DNA of 64,000 bases from positions 31,225 through 95,224 of the forward strand of contig CAZGNV010000009.1 of assembly GCA_964527835.1 (NCBI GenBank), given 5' to 3'. Under the pieces are notes generated by a model. It ran no database searches, was not told the DNA's origin, and worked only from the letters and a program-made list of their open reading frames with translations. This stretch comes from JAFDCJ01 sp964527835 (GTDB lineage: Bacteria; Desulfobacterota; Desulfobacteria; Desulfobacterales; JAFDCJ01). How positions within the stretch are numbered: the first letter of the stretch is position 1; each line of letters starts with the position of its first letter. A program made the position numbers and the translations under genes. Below, in pieces: positions 34,613 through 42,074 of this stretch.

Positions 34613-36901
34613 ATGAAAACAACTTATCACCATGTCGGACACTCGGTACCGAGAATCGGCGTTGCCGAACGTCTGCGCGGGGAACCGGTTTTCAGTGCGG
34701 ATCTCGAATTCGACGACTGCCTGGTTCTCAAGGCGCTTCGCAGCACCCGGGCCCATGCGAAGCTCATCGGCATTGACTGCCGCAAGGCTCTCAAGATTCC
34801 GGGCGTGGTCCGAATCTTTACGGCGCGCGATGTTCCCGGCACCAACCTGATGGGAATCATCAACAAAGACCAGCCCCTGCTGGCCACGGGCAAAGTGCGT
34901 CAGGTGGGGGAGCCCATCGCCCTGGTGGCCGCTGAAAGTGAGGCGGCGGCCGAAAACGCACTGGAAAAAATTGACGTGCGTTATGAAGACCTGCCGGCGG
35001 TGTTTACCCCTGCCGAGGCGTTGCAGCCCGGGGCCCCGAAAATTCACGACAAGGGCAACCTGCTGTTTACCCGCAAAATCAACAAAGGAGATGTTGCCCA
35101 GGGCTTTGAGCGCTGCGCGGTGGTGGTAGAAAAAACCTATCGCACGCCCTGGATCGAACATAGTTACCTGGAGCCCGATGCCGGGGCCGGTTATGTGGAC
35201 GAAGACGGCACTTTGATGATTTTCGCATCCACCCAGAACCCCCATTACGATCACAAGGAAGTCTGCAGCCTGCTGGGGCTCGAAGCGCATCAGATCCGCA
35301 TCATTCAGGCGGCCACCGGCGGCGGTTTCGGCTCCAAGCTGGATTTGAATGTGCAGGGGTTTATCGGGCTGGCCATGCACCACCTAAAGCGGCCGGCAAG
35401 AATGGTGTACTCCCGGGAAGAATCCTTCGGGGCCACGGCCAAACGGCACCCGCTGGAGATGACGATCAAGACCGGGGCGGATCGCCACGGCAAACTGCTG
35501 GCCATGCAGGCTGTGATCACGGGGGACACCGGCGCCTATGGCTCATACGGGATTGCGGTGGCCTCGCGGGCGGCCGTACATGCCACCGGCCCCTATGAGA
35601 TTGAAAACGTGAAAGTCGAAAGCCGGTGTGTTTACACCAACAATCCTTTTTGCGGTGCCATGCGGGGGTTCGGCACCCCCCAGATCGCCGTCGCCCACGA
35701 ATCCCAGATGGACCTGCTGGCCCAAAAGCTCGGCATGGACCCCTTCGAATTCAGGTGGATAAATGCTTATGAAAGCGGATCGCAAACCGCCACCGGCCAA
35801 AAGCTGGCCGCTTCGGTGGGCATTCGTGACTGCCTTGCAGCGCTGCGGGTCCACTATGAACAGGCCCGGCAGCGCTGGTGTGCCGGCGAATCCGATCCGC
35901 TGAAAAAAAGAGGCGTCGGTCTGGGCTGCATGTGGTACGGCATCGGCAATACCGGTGTGCAGAACCCCTCGACGGCCAAAATCAAGATGGACCTCGCTGG
36001 CCGCGTCACCCTGTACACGGGATGTGCGGAGATCGGGCAGGGCTCCACGACCATTTTGGCCCAGATCGCGGCCGAGGTTCTGGGGATCCGGCCGGAACAA
36101 ATCCGTCTTTTTGTGGCCGACACGCGCTGCACCACCAATGCCGGGGCGACTTCAGCCAGCCGGCAGACTTACATTTCCGGCAATGCCGTCAAGCAGGCCG
36201 CCGAGAAGCTGGCCGCAGTATTGCTGACCGAAGCCGTCAATCAATTGCGTCGCCCCAAATCAGCCCTGGTGTTCAAAGACGGTTTCGTAAAAGACAGCGC
36301 AGATGAAAACTGCTGCATTGCGTTTTCCCAGCTGGCTCAGAGCGCCAGCCAGAAGGGAATCCCGCTGAAATGGAAGGGCTATTTTGACCCGGAAACCGTG
36401 CCCCTGGACCCGGAAACCGGCCAGGGGGTGCCATACGCAACGTATGCCTTTGCCGGCCAGCTGGCTCTGGTCCGGGTGGATGTGCTCACCGGCGAGGTCA
36501 GCGTGGAGAAAATTATCGCCGCCCACGACGTCGGCAAGGCGATTCATCCGCAAAACGTCAAAGGCCAGATCTGCGGCGGGGTGGCCATGGGCATCGGCTT
36601 TGCCCTGATGGAAGAATTCATCCCGGGCCGGACCGTTTCAATGAAAGACTACCACATCCCCACCTGCGCGGACGTGCCGCCGATCGAGCCGATCATCGTG
36701 GAGTCGCCGGAGCCCAGCGGACCCTTCGGCGCCAAGGGGGTGGGAGAGCCGGCGCTGATTCCCACCGCGCCTGCGATTTTAAACGCCCTGGCCGATGCCC
36801 TGGGCCAACGGATTTATCACCTTCCGGCGAACCTTGAAAGGGTCCTGGAAGCCAGTATCAAAGGAGGCCATTTCGGTCCCAAGGAGGGAAAAGATGTCTA
36901 A
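34613..36901 (+). CDS. Nicotinate dehydrogenase, molybdopterin large subunit (unsplit)
   Basis: A 762-residue molybdenum hydroxylase subunit of the xanthine dehydrogenase family. Motifs: GGGFGSKLDLNVQG (about 240, cofactor), AMRGFGTPQ (about 345), GCAEIGQGSTTILAQIAAE (about 470), and the catalytic Glu in GAKGVGEPALIPTAPA near the C terminus. It would hydroxylate nicotinate at C6 using water. In E. barkeri this part is split into NdhL and NdhM; here one gene covers both. The ATG at 34613 with GAGGTGG upstream is preferred over a GTG at 34601. The gene overlaps the enamidase start by eight bases. Confidence 0.85.
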   Translation: MKTTYHHVGHSVPRIGVAERLRGEPVFSADLEFDDCLVLKALRSTRAHAKLIGIDCRKALKIPGVVRIFTARDVPGTNLMGIINKDQPLLATGKVRQVGEPIALVAAESEAAAENALEKIDVRYEDLPAVFTPAEALQPGAPKIHDKGNLLFTRKINKGDVAQGFERCAVVVEKTYRTPWIEHSYLEPDAGAGYVDEDGTLMIFASTQNPHYDHKEVCSLLGLEAHQIRIIQAATGGGFGSKLDLNVQGFIGLAMHHLKRPARMVYSREESFGATAKRHPLEMTIKTGADRHGKLLAMQAVITGDTGAYGSYGIAVASRAAVHATGPYEIENVKVESRCVYTNNPFCGAMRGFGTPQIAVAHESQMDLLAQKLGMDPFEFRWINAYESGSQTATGQKLAASVGIRDCLAALRVHYEQARQRWCAGESDPLKKRGVGLGCMWYGIGNTGVQNPSTAKIKMDLAGRVTLYTGCAEIGQGSTTILAQIAAEVLGIRPEQIRLFVADTRCTTNAGATSASRQTYISGNAVKQAAEKLAAVLLTEAVNQLRRPKSALVFKDGFVKDSADENCCIAFSQLAQSASQKGIPLKWKGYFDPETVPLDPETGQGVPYATYAFAGQLALVRVDVLTGEVSVEKIIAAHDVGKAIHPQNVKGQICGGVAMGIGFALMEEFIPGRTVSMKDYHIPTCADVPPIEPIIVESPEPSGPFGAKGVGEPALIPTAPAILNALADALGQRIYHLPANLERVLEASIKGGHFGPKEGKDV

Positions 36902-38054
36902 CGTTCTTATCAAGAATATCGGAACCCTTGTCAGCGGCGACATCGCTGCGCCGATCATCGACGGCGATGCCATCGTGGTCAGAGATGGCAGGATCCACCA
37001 GGTCGGAAATCTCTCCGGGATGGATGCTGCGGGTGTCGAGTTGACCATTGACTGCGCCGGCACCACGGTCACCCCGGGGCTGATCGACTCCCACTGCCAC
37101 GTGGTGCTGGGGGACTACACGCCGCGGCAAAAACAGGCCGGCTTTATCGAAAGTGAAGTTCACGGCGGGGTGACGACCTTTATCTCCGCCGGTGAAGTCC
37201 ACCTGCCGGGCCGCCCCAAGGATCCGGCCGGCACCAAGGCGCTGGCGGTGCTGGCGGCCAAGTCCTTTGCGGCCTTCAGACCGGGCGGCGCCAAGGTCGT
37301 TGGGGGCGCGCTTATCCTGGAAAAAGGCCTGACCCGGGCGGATTTCGAGGAACTGGCCGCAGCGGGTGTGCGGACGGTCGGCGAAATCGGGCTGGGTTCG
37401 GTAAAAGACCCGGAAGAGGCCGCGCCCATGGTCAAATGGGCCAAAGCCTGCGGCATGACCGTCATGATGCATACCGGCGGGACCTCCATTCCGGGCAGCA
37501 GCACGGTAACCGCGGAAATGGTGATCCGGACGGATCCGGACATCGCCTGCCACATCAACGGCGGCCCCACGGCGGTGGCCCTGGACGAGATCCGGCGGCT
37601 GGTGGCCGAAACCGCCTATGCCATTGAAATGGTACATTGCGGCAACCCGAAGGCGACGGTGGAGGCTGCCAATTTATGCGTCCAGCACCAGGCGCTGGCA
37701 CGCATTATTATCGGCAACGACGCCCCTTCCGGCACCGGGGTGGTCCCCCTGGGGGTGCTGCGGGTTGTCAACCAGCTGGCCGGGCTGACGCCGATCAAGC
37801 CCGAAGAGGCCCTTTGCATGGCGACCGGCAACACGGCCCGGGTTCACAAACTGCCCCGGGGGCTGATCGCCGAGGGGCTGGAGGCCGACCTGGTTATCAT
37901 GGACGCGCCCATGGGGTCGGTGGGCAGGGATGCCCTGGCGGCCATCGCCGCCGGTGACGTGCCCGGCATTGCCATGGTGCTGGTCGACGGTCAGATCGTG
38001 GTGTCCAAAAGCCGCAACACGCCGCCGCCGGTAAGGAAGCCCCAGTTAATATGA
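36894..38054 (+). CDS. ena: Enamidase (1,4,5,6-tetrahydro-6-oxonicotinate hydrolase)
   Basis: A 386-residue amidohydrolase that I recognise as very close to Eubacterium barkeri enamidase. Shared blocks include the start KNIGTLVSGDI, metal histidines His67 and His69 in DSHCHV, HGGVTTFISAGEVHLPGRPKD, the stretch MMHTGGTSIPGSSTVTAE, HINGGPTAVAL, GNDAPSGTGVVPLG and the C-terminal VVSKSRNTPP. The enzyme opens the reduced ring and releases ammonia, giving 2-formylglutarate. AAGGAGGG precedes the ATG. It overlaps the genes on both sides (ATGA with the reductase). I hold this call firmly because the match runs the whole length. Confidence 0.93.
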   Translation: MSNVLIKNIGTLVSGDIAAPIIDGDAIVVRDGRIHQVGNLSGMDAAGVELTIDCAGTTVTPGLIDSHCHVVLGDYTPRQKQAGFIESEVHGGVTTFISAGEVHLPGRPKDPAGTKALAVLAAKSFAAFRPGGAKVVGGALILEKGLTRADFEELAAAGVRTVGEIGLGSVKDPEEAAPMVKWAKACGMTVMMHTGGTSIPGSSTVTAEMVIRTDPDIACHINGGPTAVALDEIRRLVAETAYAIEMVHCGNPKATVEAANLCVQHQALARIIIGNDAPSGTGVVPLGVLRVVNQLAGLTPIKPEEALCMATGNTARVHKLPRGLIAEGLEADLVIMDAPMGSVGRDALAAIAAGDVPGIAMVLVDGQIVVSKSRNTPPPVRKPQLI

Positions 38055-39565
38055 AAATAGACCTCGAAAGATGCACCGGCTGCGGGTTTTGCGTGCGGGA
38101 CTGTCCGCTGGAAGCCATCCGGCTGGTGAAAAAAAAGGCCGTGATCGACAATTTGCGCTGCACCGGCTGCAACGTCTGCCTGCGGGTGTGTGAGGTCCGG
38201 GCCGTCAGCGCCGAAGAATTGCCGCCGGAAGGCACCCTGCAGTGCGATGCCTGTCCCATCAAGTGCCATATTCATGCCGGCTATATGGGCGCCTGCCATC
38301 GTTACCGCAACGAAGACGGACAGCTGGTTCGCATCACCGCTTTGCAGTCCTTTGAGGATGTGACCGACACCGTGGGGCCGCAGCCTGCGGAAGTAATCCG
38401 CCAGCCGGTGGTGACGGCCATCGGCGCTGGCACCACTTATCCGGACTGCAAACCGGCCCCGTACATCGTGCAGGAAAACCGCCGGGGAGTGGACGTGGTG
38501 ACGGTGGTCACCGAGGTGCCGCTGAGTTACAGCTCGATTATCGTCAAGGTGGACACGGACATTCCCATCGGCAGGGAGGGTGAGCGCATTTTCGCCGGCA
38601 AACAGGAAGTCGGCATGGTGGAAACCGAGCAGTACGGATCCAAGATGCTGCACATCGGCGGGGTCAACCGGATGACCGGCCCCAACGGGTTTGCAGTGGC
38701 GCGCACCATCACCGATATCGCCAACCGCAAGCCGGTTAAGCTGAAAATTGAAAACGGCTGCCGCCTTTTGATCCAGGTCGGTCGGCCCCCGATCATCGAC
38801 GGCAAACAGGCGAGCCGGATGCGGGTGGGGTGCGGCAGTGCGACCATGGGACTTTTCGCCCCCATCCTTGTAAAAGCCGCCGATGAGGTCATTATCCTGG
38901 ATTCGCACATTACCGGGCAGATGAGCCGGCACGTGGCCGGTCAATTTGCCGGCGCACGGCCCACCGGCGTGCAGCTCAAATTCGAGGAAAGCACCCCGGG
39001 GCGCTATTTCGGAGATCATGGCGACGGGTGGGGCGGCACCTCCATCAGCCGGCCGGCGGATGTCATCAGCACCGTCGACATGAGCGTGGGATGGCCGGGG
39101 ATGCGTATTCTGATCACGGAGACCACCGGTCAGAACGGTGCCATGTTCGAAGTCCAGGCGGACGGAAGACTTGCGCCTCAGGACCTGACGCCCAAAGCCC
39201 GGGCGGCCCTGGAGGCCATTGCAAACAGCTGCGAACCGTCCCGCGTGTCGGCGATCTACACTGCCGGGGCCGGCGGAAGTGCCCGGGCCGGGGTGACCCG
39301 CTACCCCATCAAGCTGACCCGGGCGATTCATGCGCGCAAGGCGCACCTGACGGTGGGGGGCAGCCCGGGGTTTGTGCTGCCCGGCGGCGGCATTACCTTC
39401 ATGGTGGATGTTGAAAGGGTCATGGCCGGCTCTTTTTACTGGACGCCCACTCCGGCGACGATCTGCCCGCTGGAGTACACCATGGAGGTCAAGGATTACC
39501 AACAGATGGGCGGCCACGTGGAGGCCATGAAACCGTTTGACGCCAAAAAGCCGGTTTCGAAATGA
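38051..39565 (+). CDS. hnr: 6-hydroxynicotinate reductase
   Basis: A 504-residue iron-sulfur flavoprotein. The first 85 residues carry twelve cysteines. Two are [4Fe-4S] ferredoxin motifs (Cys8-11-14-18 and Cys37-40-43-47). A third group (Cys65, 68, 72, 82) could hold a [2Fe-2S] cluster. This agrees with the two [4Fe-4S] and one [2Fe-2S] reported for the E. barkeri enzyme, which also has covalent flavin. The body has no other common fold that I recognise; GCGSATMG (about residues 260-267) is a possible flavin attachment region. It reduces 6-hydroxynicotinate to 1,4,5,6-tetrahydro-6-oxonicotinate, the enamidase substrate. Confidence 0.88.
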   Translation: MKIDLERCTGCGFCVRDCPLEAIRLVKKKAVIDNLRCTGCNVCLRVCEVRAVSAEELPPEGTLQCDACPIKCHIHAGYMGACHRYRNEDGQLVRITALQSFEDVTDTVGPQPAEVIRQPVVTAIGAGTTYPDCKPAPYIVQENRRGVDVVTVVTEVPLSYSSIIVKVDTDIPIGREGERIFAGKQEVGMVETEQYGSKMLHIGGVNRMTGPNGFAVARTITDIANRKPVKLKIENGCRLLIQVGRPPIIDGKQASRMRVGCGSATMGLFAPILVKAADEVIILDSHITGQMSRHVAGQFAGARPTGVQLKFEESTPGRYFGDHGDGWGGTSISRPADVISTVDMSVGWPGMRILITETTGQNGAMFEVQADGRLAPQDLTPKARAALEAIANSCEPSRVSAIYTAGAGGSARAGVTRYPIKLTRAIHARKAHLTVGGSPGFVLPGGGITFMVDVERVMAGSFYWTPTPATICPLEYTMEVKDYQQMGGHVEAMKPFDAKKPVSK

Positions 39566-39577
39566 CAGGAGAAGCGC

Positions 39578-40441
39578 ATGCCCTATGAGCAGTACATCGG
39601 GTTGCTGGACGAAGAGACGGTCCTGGCTGAATGCGGTCCCATGCACCTGAGTATCCGTGCCTGGCGCCATGGCCGGGCGCAAACAGAACTGGCCCTTCGT
39701 GCCGGCGAAAGAGCCATTGATTGCCTGGAACGTATCGCCGCTCTGCGCGGCGAGCTCAGCCGGTCGCTGGCGGCAGTCGAAATGCCGGCGGGAACCGATC
39801 CGCTGGCCGTGAAAATGACAGACAGCGTTCGGGCCGTGGGTGACAGGGACCTGACCCCCATGGCGGCCGTGGCCGGAACCATCGCCGATGCGGTTGCCGA
39901 CTGGCTGTTTGAGCGGGGAGCGACCCGGGTGATCGTGGACAACGGCGGCGATATCGCCATCCGGTTGTCAGCAGAAGAAACGGCCACGGTGGGTATTCGG
40001 CCCCGAACGGACAGCTGTCAAATATCCCATGTGCTGCAGTTGCACGGCCACCGTCACAGCTGGGGTGTGACCACCAGCGGACGCGGCGGAAGAAGTTTTA
40101 CCCGGGGGATCGCATCGGCGGTCACCACCCTGGCGGCCAGTGCTTCGCTGGCCGATGCAGCGGCCACCGCCATTGCCAATGCCTGTTACGTGGAAGACGC
40201 CGGTATCATCCAGGTGCCGGCCGAACAGGTGGATCCGGCTTCGGACATTGCAGGGCTTGCGGTGACCCTGAAAGTCGGTTCGCTGAGCCGGAAAAAAAAA
40301 CAGCTGGCGGTCAACCGGGCACTGGCAAAGGCCGATCGGCTGGTGCGCAGAAAAATTATCATCGGGGCCTTGGTTTGCCTGGATGATGTGGTGGCCGGCA
40401 CCGGGGCCGTAAACGGGGTGGCGGTTCCGGCGGCGGCCTGA
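39578..40441 (+). CDS. ApbE-superfamily protein (UPF0280-like), possible flavin transferase
   Basis: A 287-residue cytoplasmic protein of the UPF0280/ApbE-like group. Typical are ECGPMHLSIRAWRHGRA, DLTPMAAVAGTIADAVADWL (about residues 88-107), VIVDNGGDIAIRL (about 112-124), the TSGRGGRSFTRGIASAVTTL block, and ADAAATAIANACY. Classical ApbE proteins attach FMN to threonine of Rnf/Nqr subunits. Its place 12 bases after hnr, whose homologue has covalent flavin, suggests it flavinylates the reductase; this is inference. A hairpin (40451-40482) separates it from the transporter genes. Confidence 0.75.
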   Translation: MPYEQYIGLLDEETVLAECGPMHLSIRAWRHGRAQTELALRAGERAIDCLERIAALRGELSRSLAAVEMPAGTDPLAVKMTDSVRAVGDRDLTPMAAVAGTIADAVADWLFERGATRVIVDNGGDIAIRLSAEETATVGIRPRTDSCQISHVLQLHGHRHSWGVTTSGRGGRSFTRGIASAVTTLAASASLADAAATAIANACYVEDAGIIQVPAEQVDPASDIAGLAVTLKVGSLSRKKKQLAVNRALAKADRLVRRKIIIGALVCLDDVVAGTGAVNGVAVPAAA

Positions 40442-40450
40442 AGCAGCCAG

Positions 40451-40482
40451 GCCCCTGTAAAGCCTGCGAATTGTACAGGGGC
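40451..40482. promoter_or_regulatory. Hairpin between catabolic and transport genes
   Basis: GCCCCTGTA (40451-40459) and TACAGGGGC (40474-40482) form a perfect 9-bp stem without a T-run. It may slow decay or reduce readthrough between the two gene groups. Confidence 0.5.
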
Positions 40483-40537
40483 GGCTTTCGAGGAAAACAT
40501 CAACTTTGATGACCAGCACCTGAAAGGAGGAAGACAA

Positions 40538-41743
40538 ATGAAAACCACAAAAATGTTGCTTGCTGTTCTGACCGTTTTATTACTGGGGGTGTTCGTGGGA
40601 CCGGCGGATGTTCTGGCCGGCAGTACGATTAAAATCGGCGAGATCAACACGTACAGCAAATTGACCAATTTTACCTTTCCCTACCGCAACGGGTGGCAGC
40701 TGGCCCTGGAGCAGATCAACAATGCCGGCGGCGTGATGGGCAAAAAGCTTGAAGTCATCTCCCGCGATGATGCCGGCAAGCCGGGAACCGCCGTGACGAT
40801 TGCCGAAGAGCTGATTCGCAAGGACAAGGTCGTATTGCTGATGGGCTCTTTTTTCTCCCACGTGGGACTGGCCATGACGGATTTTGCCAAGCGCAACCGG
40901 GTGCTGTACCTGGCGGCCGAACCGCTGTCCGACGCCCTGGTGTGGGCCAAGGGAAATCGGTATACCTTCCGGCTGCGGCCTTCGACTTACATGCAGGCCG
41001 CCATGCTGGCCGAAGAGGCGGCCAAAAACCCGGCCAAGCGCTGGGCCACCATCGCCCCCAACTACGCTTACGGCAAGGATGCCGTCAAGGCCTTTAAAAA
41101 AGTATTGAAAGCCCGGCGGCCGGATGTGCAGTTCGTCGCCGAGCAGTGGCCGGCGCTGTTCAAGATCAATGCCGGCGCGGAAATCCAGGCCCTTGCCGAC
41201 GCCAAGCCCCAGGCCATTTACAATGTGACTTTCGGCGGTGATCTGGCCAAATTCGTCCGCGAAGGCAAGCTGCGGGGATTTTTCAAGCATGTCTTCGTGG
41301 TCAGCCTGCTCACCGGCGAGCCCGAGTACCTGGATCCCCTCAAGGATGAGGCGCCGGCCGGCTGGCTGGTGACCGGATATCCCTGGTACGACATCAAGGA
41401 TCAGCCCCATGTGCAGTTCGTGCAGGACTACCAGAAAAAATATAATGATTATCCGCGTACCGGCTCCCTGGTGGGCTACAACACGATGATGGCCGTGGCC
41501 GCGATGCTTAAAACAGCCAAGTCCACGGACACCGAAAAAATGGTTGCGGCCATGGAAGGCCTAACCTTTAATTCACCGGCCGGGCCGATCACTTTTCGCA
41601 AAATCGACCACCAGTCCACCATGGGCGCCTGGGTGGGCCGCACGGCGGTCAAAGACGGCAAGGGCTACATGATCGATTGGAAATATGCCAAGGGCAGCGA
41701 TTACCTTCCCAGCGATGCGGAAGTCATGAAATTGCGCCCCTAG
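40538..41743 (+). CDS. LIV-type substrate-binding protein (system 3, proposed nicotinate or pyridine carboxylate)
   Basis: A 401-residue periplasmic binding protein with a signal peptide (MKTTKMLLAVLTVLLLGVFV) cut near VLAGSTIKIG. Then come INTYSKLTNFTFPYRNGWQL and the fold segments VLLMGSFFSHVGLAMTDFAK and YLAAEPLSDALVW. It departs from the usual 'G-P-x-T-G' start of amino acid binders, as expected for an aromatic acid binder of this family. GAAAGGAGG precedes the ATG. It follows the nicotinate genes on the same strand, so nicotinate is the best guess for its ligand. Confidence 0.88.
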   Translation: MKTTKMLLAVLTVLLLGVFVGPADVLAGSTIKIGEINTYSKLTNFTFPYRNGWQLALEQINNAGGVMGKKLEVISRDDAGKPGTAVTIAEELIRKDKVVLLMGSFFSHVGLAMTDFAKRNRVLYLAAEPLSDALVWAKGNRYTFRLRPSTYMQAAMLAEEAAKNPAKRWATIAPNYAYGKDAVKAFKKVLKARRPDVQFVAEQWPALFKINAGAEIQALADAKPQAIYNVTFGGDLAKFVREGKLRGFFKHVFVVSLLTGEPEYLDPLKDEAPAGWLVTGYPWYDIKDQPHVQFVQDYQKKYNDYPRTGSLVGYNTMMAVAAMLKTAKSTDTEKMVAAMEGLTFNSPAGPITFRKIDHQSTMGAWVGRTAVKDGKGYMIDWKYAKGSDYLPSDAEVMKLRP

Positions 41744-41752
41744 AATTGGACG

Positions 41753-41791
41753 TGCGGTCATGTGTGGTTTAACCGGCCCCACATGACCGCA
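41753..41791. promoter_or_regulatory. Strong hairpin after the system 3 binding-protein gene
   Basis: TGCGGTCATGTG (41753-41764) and CACATGACCGCA (41780-41791) form a perfect 12-bp stem. No T-run follows, only TAAAATG. A second hairpin, GCAACTT/AAGTTGC, is at 41798-41817. Confidence 0.65.
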
Positions 41792-41829
41792 TAAAATGCA
41801 ACTTCGCAATAAGTTGCGGCTGGCGCCGC

Positions 41830-41912
41830 GTAATATGTATTTTGATCTCGCTTTGTGTGTCCATTGGGGGCGTCCCAAATGGACAATGCCGCTCAACCAA
41901 AATACAGGTTAC
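41830..41912. repeat. 83-bp imperfect palindrome inside the system 3 operon
   Basis: GTAA-2-TGTATTTTG (41830-41844) matches the reverse complement of CAAAATACA-2-TTAC (41898-41912), and TGTCCATT (41858-41865) matches AATGGACA (41878-41885), around a GGGCG centre. It sits in the 331-base gap between the binding-protein and permease genes. The gap holds no gene; a third small hairpin CCGCC/GGCGG is at 41974-41990. Confidence 0.7.
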
Positions 41913-42074
41913 GCTCAGTCTGGCTTTTATTGCCAGAACTTTGAGACTTACCGGCCTTGATAGATGCGAAATCCCGCCGTCTTTTGGCGGCAAAGAAAAT
42001 ATCATGCGCCGGCCGATTCACACCTGGCAATTTGTTTTTCGTACCCTTTCTATCTTGTTGAGGATATTATCGCT

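Noticed and set aside
36795..36893. Longer N terminus for enamidase from 36795
   Set aside because: The extra 33 residues are a shifted frame of the hydroxylase large subunit; the ATG at 36894 has a good ribosome site and matches the known enamidase start.
33231..36901. Hydroxylase called as xanthine or carbon monoxide dehydrogenase
   Set aside because: The fold is shared, but the operon with enamidase and 6-hydroxynicotinate reductase makes nicotinate far more likely; no purine or CO genes are near.
41830..41912. Integron attC-like site
   Set aside because: The palindrome lacks the GTTRRRY/RYYYAAC core sites and no integrase is visible.
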